NCBI GenBank assembly: GCA_003661185.1
Contig: QMVQ01000039.1
Span: forward strand, 1 to 10,482
Source of the DNA: Candidatus Alkanophagales archaeon
Lineage (GTDB): Archaea > Halobacteriota > Syntropharchaeia > Alkanophagales > B39-G2
Direction of reading: 5' to 3'
DNA length: 10,482 nucleotides
Shown: piece by piece, positions 5,342-10,482 of the stretch
Numbering within the stretch: the first letter of the stretch is position 1
Layout of the letters: every line of letters begins with the position of its first letter
Made by a program: the position numbers and the translations under genes
The notes under the pieces: generated by a model
The model's input: the letters and a program-made list of their open reading frames with translations, nothing else
Database searches by the model: none
What the model was told of the DNA's origin: nothing

Positions 5342-6497
5342 GCCGCCTCGCCTCGAAGATTCGTTGCTGAAGGCTGTGGTAGAGGATGAAACCCTCGGCG
5401 GCACGCTGCTCGGTCTTGGCGTCGAACGACACCTCCTTGGAAAGCAGATTGTGCGGCGAGCGGCGGGCGACGACCCTTGCGCTCCCCTTTTCGAGTTTCA
5501 CCCGCACTTCGCCAGCAACTCGCTCTTGCGTCTTGTCTATGAAGGCGTTCAGCGCCTCATAGAGCGGGTCTATGATCAAGCCGTGGTAAACGAGCTCGCT
5601 CCACGCCTTGTCCACGAGTTCTTTGAACCTTAGCTCGTTCCTTGTCAGCACGAGCCGCTCCAAGTCCTTATGCGCCGTCAACAGAATCGTGGCGGCGGGG
5701 TGCTCGTAAATCTCTCGGGATTTGAAGCCGAGGACGCGATCTTCGAGGATGTCGGTGCGTCCGACGCCATGCCGCCCGCCTATTTCGTTTAGCCGCCTTA
5801 TCAACAAGACGCCGTCGAGCGCTTCGCCGTTCAGCGCAACAGGCACGCCACGCTCGAAGCGTATTTCGATGATTTCGGGCTTTCTCGCCTTCTCAGGCGA
5901 GACCGTCCACTTGTAAATCTCCTCCGGCGGCTCGAAGTCCGGATCCTCAAGTTCGCCGCCCTCGATGCTCCGGTTCCAGATGTTCTCGTCCACGCTCCAC
6001 CGCTTCTCCGCAGGCGCTTCAATCCCGTGCTCCCTCGCGTATTCCATCTCTTCCCGCCTCGTCAGATTCAACTCTCGTATCGGCGCTACGACTTTTAGAT
6101 TCGCAGCTCTGAAGACGGCTTCGAAGCGTAGTTGGTCGTTGCCCTTGCCGGTGCAGCCGTGGGCAACTGCGTCCGCATTCTCCTTTAAGGCGACTTCCAC
6201 CACCTTCCTCGCAATCAGCGGTCTTGCAATCGCCGTCCCAAGCACGTAACCCTCGTAGCAGCCGTTCGCCTTTATCAGCGGAAAGATATAGTCGTAAACA
6301 TATTCTTCCTTTGCATCCATCAAGATGTGCTTGTCACTCAGCCGCGATCCTCGCGCTCTCGCCTCTTTTATGTCGGCAGGGGGCTGCCCGATGTCCACGG
6401 TCACCGCTATGACCTCGTCGAAGCCATAGCGCTCCCGTAACAGCGGTATGCAAACCGACGTGTCCAGCCCGCCCGAATACGCAAGCACTACCTTCAT
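5328..6497 (-). CDS. argG: Argininosuccinate synthase
   Basis: ATP-dependent joining of citrulline and aspartate to argininosuccinate, the penultimate step of arginine synthesis, in the cytoplasm. The 389-residue length is close to the usual 400. The N-terminal PP-loop AYSGGLDTS (residues 6-14) binds ATP; GTAIARP (87-93) and [14 protein letters not shown] (113-126) are the family signatures for citrulline and aspartate binding; the C-terminal tetramer region ([19 protein letters not shown]) is intact. All expected motifs are present, so it should be active. The ATG at 6497 starts exactly at the conserved KVVLAYSGG; an AGGGGATG lies some 7-8 bases before it. It sits 26 bp after the cysteine-containing gene and overlaps the DUF5667-like gene. 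No argH or other arg gene is seen in the window. Confidence 0.97.
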   Translation of the reverse strand: MKVVLAYSGGLDTSVCIPLLRERYGFDEVIAVTVDIGQPPADIKEARARGSRLSDKHILMDAKEEYVYDYIFPLIKANGCYEGYVLGTAIARPLIARKVVEVALKENADAVAHGCTGKGNDQLRFEAVFRAANLKVVAPIRELNLTRREEMEYAREHGIEAPAEKRWSVDENIWNRSIEGGELEDPDFEPPEEIYKWTVSPEKARKPEIIEIRFERGVPVALNGEALDGVLLIRRLNEIGGRHGVGRTDILEDRVLGFKSREIYEHPAATILLTAHKDLERLVLTRNELRFKELVDKAWSELVYHGLIIDPLYEALNAFIDKTQERVAGEVRVKLEKGSARVVARRSPHNLLSKEVSFDAKTEQRAAEGFILYHSLQQRIFEARRHERA

Positions 6498-6523
6498 CTT
6501 TCCATCATCCCCTGCGCTCCCTC

Positions 6524-7105
6524 TTAAAGCCTGTATTCCTCCACGAGAGGCTTCGGCGGCAATACGAACACCGCCCTGAACTTCTCTGGGTCTTCGACCA
6601 TTTCCTTCAGCTGCTTCTTCGTCATTTCCAACCCCTCCTTCACGTAAAGCGTCTCCACAGACTCTTTAATCTTGTTTGCCAGCTCTTTAAGTTTCTCCAT
6701 CGCAGCATCTTCGTGCCGTTCGCAGTTCTCAGGGCAGCAGCGCCGTATTGTGTTCAACGCCTCCAGATATTCCAAGGCGGCGTTCTCGTTTAGGGCGGCG
6801 AGTTGCTCCTCAAAGCACCTCTTCAGTTCCTCGGTGCTCACCTCTTTGAACATCGGTATCGGACGGGCACCGCTTTTCACAGCAAGTATTAAAGCGACGT
6901 TTTGGAGATACTCTTGATAGGCGGCGTCTATGTCGTCCCGGGCGTTTGCGCTGTATATTATCTTCTGTTCTACGTTCTCAGCTGTTCGGCAAAGCTTGCA
7001 ATACCTCTCGAAACGCTCTAACGCTTGGTAGAAATTTATGACCCCCTCTAAAGGCATATCTATTTTCACATACATCCCTCCGACAGCTTCAGCACGCCCT
7101 TCCAT
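6524..7105 (-). CDS. Hypothetical helical protein with paired cysteines
   Basis: A 193-residue, mostly helical, acidic cytoplasmic-type protein without signal or membrane segment. It has a CKLC pair (Cys36, Cys39) and a second cluster [12 protein letters not shown] (Cys123, Cys124, Cys128, His131), plus a lone Cys97. This spacing could bind zinc or an iron-sulfur cluster, but no known finger is matched. I recognise no family. The ATG at 7105 is preferred over Met11 because AAGGCGG lies about 5 bases upstream, while the GGAGGG before Met11 abuts it with no spacer. A TATA-like TTATTTATGTAAG at 7131-7143 in the 42-bp gap may give it its own promoter. It precedes argG by 26 bp, so a shared transcript is likely; a link with arginine synthesis is not shown. 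Confidence 0.75.
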   Translation of the reverse strand: MEGRAEAVGGMYVKIDMPLEGVINFYQALERFERYCKLCRTAENVEQKIIYSANARDDIDAAYQEYLQNVALILAVKSGARPIPMFKEVSTEELKRCFEEQLAALNENAALEYLEALNTIRRCCPENCERHEDAAMEKLKELANKIKESVETLYVKEGLEMTKKQLKEMVEDPEKFRAVFVLPPKPLVEEYRL

Positions 7106-7147
7106 GCTCGCCGCCTTAGATTACCATAGTCTTACATAAATAACTCT

Positions 7148-8005
7148 CTACCCCAGATTCTTCGTCGAGCTTACAGGAGCCCATTTATATGGGACTTTCC
7201 CGAGTTTGAAAAGCAGTAGGGCGGAAGCCCGTGCGAGGCTTTCCAGCAAGAACGCCACGAGCAACTTCGGCAGCTCTTTCATCTCCACCATTTCAAAAGC
7301 CTCTATGAGGATAGCTTTGACGGAAACCGTAGAGGGGACGTAGCCGCTTATCTCTCGTAGCTGCAAATGCCCGATATGCACTCTTATCCTCTGCCTCAGA
7401 AACTCACGAACGCTCTCTGGACCCCTCATCAACGACGAAACGTCGCTCTGGACGATTTCGTAGCCACGCTGCCGCACCTCCTGCTCCACGAAAAGATCGT
7501 CGTTTATTAAACCCTCAGGCAGTTCCCCGACGAGCGACGGCCGCACCACATAAAACTCACCGGTGAGTTTTGCGTCTTTACGGGAAATGCGGAAGTGTAG
7601 CTCCCAGAGCAAGTGAGAGGCGAAGCCGCAGAGCGTCCGCCTGTCGTTCGTCGGAACTGGGCGTCCACTTACCGCGCCCACCCCTTCCCCAAGATGCGTT
7701 AATAGTTTCCTGATGCCGCCTCGCTCTGGTAAATTGTCGGCAGAAAGCATCACAAGGGCGTCCTTATCTCGGGCCTCTCTCAAGATGATATTCACGGCGG
7801 CGCTCTTGCCACGCCGCTCTGGCTCTCGTATATGCTTTATTTTTCGACTTTTTTTGCAAAATTCCGCCACAATCTCATCAGTTCTGTCGGTGCAGCCACT
7901 TGTAACCACTATTATCTCGTCAACGCCCTCGTCAAGGAGTCTCCCCAACAATCTCCCGATGTTCGCCTCTTCGTTGTATGCGGCGACGCCTACCGCTACG
8001 TTCAT
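7148..8005 (-). CDS. Family 2 glycosyltransferase (GT-A fold)
   Basis: Transfers a sugar from a nucleotide sugar, probably at the membrane face, to a lipid or glycan acceptor that the sequence does not identify. The N-terminus VGVAAYNEEANIGRLL (residues 5-20) and IIVVTSGCTDRTDEIV (31-46) are the classical nucleotide-binding strands of GT2. The RRGKSAAVN motif (64-72) follows. The metal-binding DXD position reads SADN (88-91), and the acid-base region LINDDLFVEQEVRQRG (167-181) is followed by RQRIRVHIG, close to a QxxRW-type motif. A hydrophobic helix at about 246-265 may attach the C-terminus to the membrane. The length of 285 residues is normal. Its promoter shares a TATA region with the divergent dehydrogenase gene; the start is leaderless or nearly so. 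It heads the minus-strand cluster. Confidence 0.9.
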   Translation of the reverse strand: MNVAVGVAAYNEEANIGRLLGRLLDEGVDEIIVVTSGCTDRTDEIVAEFCKKSRKIKHIREPERRGKSAAVNIILREARDKDALVMLSADNLPERGGIRKLLTHLGEGVGAVSGRPVPTNDRRTLCGFASHLLWELHFRISRKDAKLTGEFYVVRPSLVGELPEGLINDDLFVEQEVRQRGYEIVQSDVSSLMRGPESVREFLRQRIRVHIGHLQLREISGYVPSTVSVKAILIEAFEMVEMKELPKLLVAFLLESLARASALLLFKLGKVPYKWAPVSSTKNLG

Positions 8006-8023
8006 CTCTCAATTATTTCGTCA

Positions 8024-8037
8024 GTGAAATTATATAC
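8024..8037 (+). promoter_or_regulatory. Archaeal BRE/TATA promoter shared by divergent genes
   Basis: GTGAAA (8024-8029, BRE-like) followed by TTATATAC (8030-8037). For the plus strand transcription should start near 8057-8060, which lies after the ATG at 8048 and before the ATG at 8066. Because TATATA is near-palindromic it can also place a minus-strand start at about the GT2 initiation codon (8005). Confidence 0.6.
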
Positions 8038-8065
8038 AAATACCAAAATGCAAGTGGTGGCGCAG

Positions 8066-8872
8066 ATGGACCTGGGGCTGGAAGACAAGGTTGTAATCGT
8101 TACGGGCGGGGCCTCCAACATCGGCAGGGCAATTGCTTTGGGCTTCGCTGATGAAAAGGCGAACGTCGCAATTTTCGATATTGACGAGCCGCAAGGGCGA
8201 AAAGTCGTAAGTGATTGCTTGGAGCGAGGTGCGAAGAGCGCCGTTTACATAAAGTGCGACGTCTCCGACTACGAACAGGTAAGAAACGCCGTGAAGCAAG
8301 TCGTTGATAAATACGGGAGGATTGACGTCCTCGTGAACAACGTCGGCTGGAACGTGGACCAGCTCTTCTTGGAAGAGACGCCTGAGAAGTGGGATAAGGT
8401 CATCAACATTAACTACAAAGGCATGATTTACTGCACGAGAGCCGTTCTCGAGAAGATGGTGGAACAGAAGAGCGGGAACATCGTGAGCATCGGTTCAGAT
8501 GCCGGACGCATGGGCGAATATATGGAAGGCGTCTACGCCGGGTGCAAAGCGGCAATCATTGGGCTGACGAAGACTCTCGCTCGTGAGGTTGGGCGTTATG
8601 GGATTCGATTGAACGTCGTGTGCCCGGGCCTTACTCTCCCCAAAAACTGGGAACAAGACGTAGGTGAGAAAAGCCTCTGGCACAGCAAGGAGATGCAAGA
8701 GCGGTTCGTGAAGCCTGAAGTCTTAGAGAAGATAAAAAAGGTATATCCACTGCGGAAGATAGGCACGCCCGAAGACGTTGCGTATGCGGTTCTTTTCCTT
8801 GCATCGGACAAGTGCGCCGGACACATCACCGGCCAGACGCTCAGCGTAAGTGGCGGCTACACCATGTTCTGA
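8066..8872 (+). CDS. Short-chain dehydrogenase/reductase, BadH-like (acyl-CoA hydroxyacyl dehydrogenase)
   Basis: NAD-linked oxidoreductase with the Rossmann fold: TGGxxxIG at residues 13-20, acidic Asp38 at the end of strand 2 (NAD rather than NADP), NNVG at 91-94, and the catalytic Asn116, Ser144, Tyr157 and Lys161 (YAGCK). The C-terminal half (DVLVNNVGWN, SDAGRMG, LAREVGRYGI, NVVCPG, ITGQTLSVSGG) closely resembles BadH, 2-hydroxycyclohexanecarboxyl-CoA dehydrogenase, from memory; FabG-like or other 3-hydroxyacyl-CoA dehydrogenases remain possible. The frame is open far upstream, but the ATG at 8066 is chosen because the predicted transcription start lies after the ATG at 8048 and because MDLGLEDKVVIVTGG matches family starts. 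The 268-residue length is typical. It is followed after 53 bp by the acyl-CoA dehydrogenase, so the two probably act in one acyl-CoA oxidation route. Confidence 0.85.
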   Translation: MDLGLEDKVVIVTGGASNIGRAIALGFADEKANVAIFDIDEPQGRKVVSDCLERGAKSAVYIKCDVSDYEQVRNAVKQVVDKYGRIDVLVNNVGWNVDQLFLEETPEKWDKVININYKGMIYCTRAVLEKMVEQKSGNIVSIGSDAGRMGEYMEGVYAGCKAAIIGLTKTLAREVGRYGIRLNVVCPGLTLPKNWEQDVGEKSLWHSKEMQERFVKPEVLEKIKKVYPLRKIGTPEDVAYAVLFLASDKCAGHITGQTLSVSGGYTMF

Positions 8873-8880
8873 CGCATTTA

Positions 8881-8893
8881 GAAAACTTTATTT
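8881..8893 (+). promoter_or_regulatory. Own promoter of the acyl-CoA dehydrogenase gene
   Basis: GAAAA (BRE-like) and CTTTATTT (TATA-like, 8886-8893) in the 53-bp gap. The expected start at about 8914-8916 gives a leader of about 10 bases that includes the GTGAGGAG ribosome binding site before the ATG at 8926. Confidence 0.5.
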
Positions 8894-8925
8894 CTATCCT
8901 TGGGAAAGGGCAAAAGTGAGGAGCC

Positions 8926-10068
8926 ATGGAGTTCGAACTGACAGAAGAGCAGAAGGATATTAAAAATGCTGCTCGGGAGTTTGCGGAGAAGGAATACGAC
9001 GAGACACGATTCAGGGAGCTAGACGAGAAGGAGGAGTTCCCGCTCGACATCTGGAAGAAGGCGTGCGAACTGGGCTTCGTCGGGCTTCACTGGCCTGAGG
9101 AATACGGTGGGCAGGGGCTCGGCTACCTCGACGGCGTTCTGGTGATGGAAGAGTTTGCGCGGGTGGACGTGGGGATGACATTTACGTTAGCCACGATTTT
9201 CGGCGCCGACATCATCTACCTCTTCGGGAGCGAAGAGCAAAAACAGAAATATCTGCCGCCGCTGTGCAAAGGCGAATGGATTTGTGGCGGCGCCTTCACC
9301 GAGCCCGACGCCGGCACGGACCTTTTAGCGGCAAAGACGTCAGCAGTGCTCGACGGTGATGAATGGGTAATCAACGGCAACAAGATGTTCATCACGAACG
9401 GCACGCATGCAAACTTCTTCGTGACGCTTTGCCTCACCGACCCCGATGCGCAGAAGCGCAGCGCACGGCATAGCATCATCATCGTGGAGACCGACCGCCC
9501 GGGTGTGGAGCGCAGCAAGATTCATGGAAAGATGGGCATCCGCCTCTCGGATACTGCAGAAATCGCATTCAAGGACGTCAGAGTCCCAAAGGAGAACCTC
9601 GTCGGGAAACGGGGTGCCGGCGCCCGACAGACGCTCACGTTCTTCGACATTGGAAGGATATGGGTTGCTGCGCAAGCCGTCGGCGCCGCTCAGGGCATCC
9701 TTGAGAAGACTATCGAGCATGTGAAGACGCGGCAAACGTTCGGCATGCCCGTAGCATGGAACCAGGACATTCAATTCAGACTTGCGAAGCACGCAACGTG
9801 GATAGAAGCCTGCAGAGCGTTACTTTATAAGGCGGCGTGGAGGATTGACAAGGGCGACTTCGACCCGACGCTTTCGGCAATGACAAAGTGGTATGCCGCC
9901 CGCATGGCGGTCGAGGTCATTGACGACTGCCTTCAGATGCACGGCGGCTACGGTTACATCAATGAATACCCCATAGAAAGAGCGTATAGGGATGTCAAAG
10001 TTCTCGAAATCTATGAAGGTGTCAGAGAAGCGGAGCTGATGACCATAGCAAGGTCCCTCCTCGCTTAA
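8926..10068 (+). CDS. Acyl-CoA dehydrogenase (possibly alicyclic acyl-CoA)
   Basis: FAD enzyme forming the alpha-beta double bond in an acyl-CoA, with electrons passed to an electron-transfer flavoprotein. The 380-residue length is standard. The signatures are in order: GLHWPEEYGGQGLG (53-66), FTEPDAGTD (124-132), INGNKMFITNG (149-159), RQTFG (269-273) and QMHGGYGYINEYPIERAYRD (337-356). In IYEGVREAE, Glu364 is at the position of the catalytic base of medium-chain enzymes. Asp95 lies in FGADIIYLFGSEEQK where many family members lack an acid; acidic side chains near here are used for ring substrates in some enzymes (from memory). With the BadH-like gene upstream, a cyclohexanecarboxyl-CoA-type substrate is a reasonable guess, but straight- or branched-chain substrates fit too. 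The start ATG at 8926 has GAGGAG just before it. Confidence 0.93.
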   Translation: MEFELTEEQKDIKNAAREFAEKEYDETRFRELDEKEEFPLDIWKKACELGFVGLHWPEEYGGQGLGYLDGVLVMEEFARVDVGMTFTLATIFGADIIYLFGSEEQKQKYLPPLCKGEWICGGAFTEPDAGTDLLAAKTSAVLDGDEWVINGNKMFITNGTHANFFVTLCLTDPDAQKRSARHSIIIVETDRPGVERSKIHGKMGIRLSDTAEIAFKDVRVPKENLVGKRGAGARQTLTFFDIGRIWVAAQAVGAAQGILEKTIEHVKTRQTFGMPVAWNQDIQFRLAKHATWIEACRALLYKAAWRIDKGDFDPTLSAMTKWYAARMAVEVIDDCLQMHGGYGYINEYPIERAYRDVKVLEIYEGVREAELMTIARSLLA

Positions 10069-10088
10069 TTTTTTACTTCTATTTTTTA
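10069..10088 (+). terminator. Poly-T terminator of the dehydrogenase pair
   Basis: Immediately after the TAA stop two T runs of six occur (10069-10074 and 10082-10087). Archaeal RNA polymerase terminates at such runs without needing a hairpin. Confidence 0.6.
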
Positions 10089-10117
10089 TCCAACTCTTTT
10101 CTGCCCGCCCACCGCTC

Positions 10118-10264
10118 CTATTTTTGGTTTATCATTCTGTGTCTGAAGACTTCAACCTTACCATTCCAACTATTTACAGTAAGTATTGAGGGTTGCCAGC
10201 GCCTGAAATAACGCATCGCAATTTCCTCAGGGTTATAGCGTCTTTTCGCATTCCTTTCGTTCAT
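10118..10264 (-). CDS. Possible small hypothetical protein, 48 residues
   Basis: A complete ORF from an ATG at 10264 to TAG gives MNERNAKRRYNPEEIAMRYF and then RRWQPSILTVNSWNGKVEVF, with balanced composition typical of a real peptide. There is no good Shine-Dalgarno, but GAATAAAAATC about 20 bp upstream is a possible TATA box for a leaderless message. The next upstream in-frame codon block has a TAA, so this is the only start. No family is recognised. It is convergent with the acyl-CoA dehydrogenase gene. Confidence 0.4.
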   Translation of the reverse strand: MNERNAKRRYNPEEIAMRYFRRWQPSILTVNSWNGKVEVFRHRMINQK

Positions 10265-10482
10265 GGCATCCGTCAAAGATTTTTATTCGGAATTTGGATT
10301 TATCTCGTGAAGGGGCCTGCAAATCTCTTAAAGGCACATCGCCTACGTAGAGAAGCGGATTAAAGAGACGGCATTAGCTCCTTAAACTTGTAAGTAGTTG
10401 GTCTGGAGCGCATTTATTACGCTTTCATTGCTATATCTCACGTATACCCTTTGCACCATTCATCATCCAGACGACGAAAGGA
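10265..10482. other. Right end of window, no gene recognised
   Basis: Both strands have only short frames. A minus-strand frame overlapping the 48-residue ORF reads VPLRDLQAPSRDKSKFRIKI, starting from a GTG, and is not preferred. A minus-strand frame at 10438-10482 ends SFRRLDDEWCKGYT and may be the tail of a gene beyond the window, but it is too short to judge. Confidence 0.3.

Noticed and set aside
7832..8065. Longer SDR start far upstream
   Set aside because: It would be antisense to the glycosyltransferase gene and place the start before the promoter; the extra residues are unlike any SDR.

Overview
The window reads as archaeal chromosome, probably a euryarchaeote (Halobacteriota-like, for example an anaerobic alkane- or acid-oxidising lineage). 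That placement is inference. It rests on archaeal TATA/BRE-type promoters with short leaders, a T-run terminator, a COG1078-type HD phosphohydrolase, an argG near archaeal length, a DUF5667-like surface protein, and a paired SDR and acyl-CoA dehydrogenase.

Left end (1-1358): the last 41 residues of a protein that looks like the Lrp/AsnC ligand-binding domain end at 127. A complete HD-domain phosphohydrolase converges on it from the other strand, preceded by an 11-bp direct repeat.

Middle (1359-4516): an accessory island poor in intact genes. Two inverted 139-bp copies of a promoter-plus-small-ORF unit (2030-2168 and 4359-4497) bracket about 2.2 kb. Inside are an A+C-rich, G-poor gene pair on the minus strand (2570-3289) unlike its neighbours in base use, what looks like the right-hand end of an IS200/IS605-type element with a short TnpB-like tail (about 3341-3607), and one unrecognised 115-residue protein (3942-4289). 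The two units encode related small proteins that differ partly by synonymous changes. This is the best candidate for something undescribed here.

Right-centre (4517-8005): a compact minus-strand cluster, probably one operon: family 2 glycosyltransferase, a cysteine-containing helical protein, argininosuccinate synthase (argG), and a membrane-anchored DUF5667-like protein overlapping argG by 14 bp.

Right (8024-10068): a plus-strand pair starting from a TATA region shared with the glycosyltransferase: a short-chain dehydrogenase resembling BadH (2-hydroxycyclohexanecarboxyl-CoA dehydrogenase) and an acyl-CoA dehydrogenase. Together they suggest beta-oxidation-type steps on acyl-CoA or alicyclic acyl-CoA. 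A poly-T terminator follows, then a mostly empty tail with one possible 48-residue leaderless ORF.
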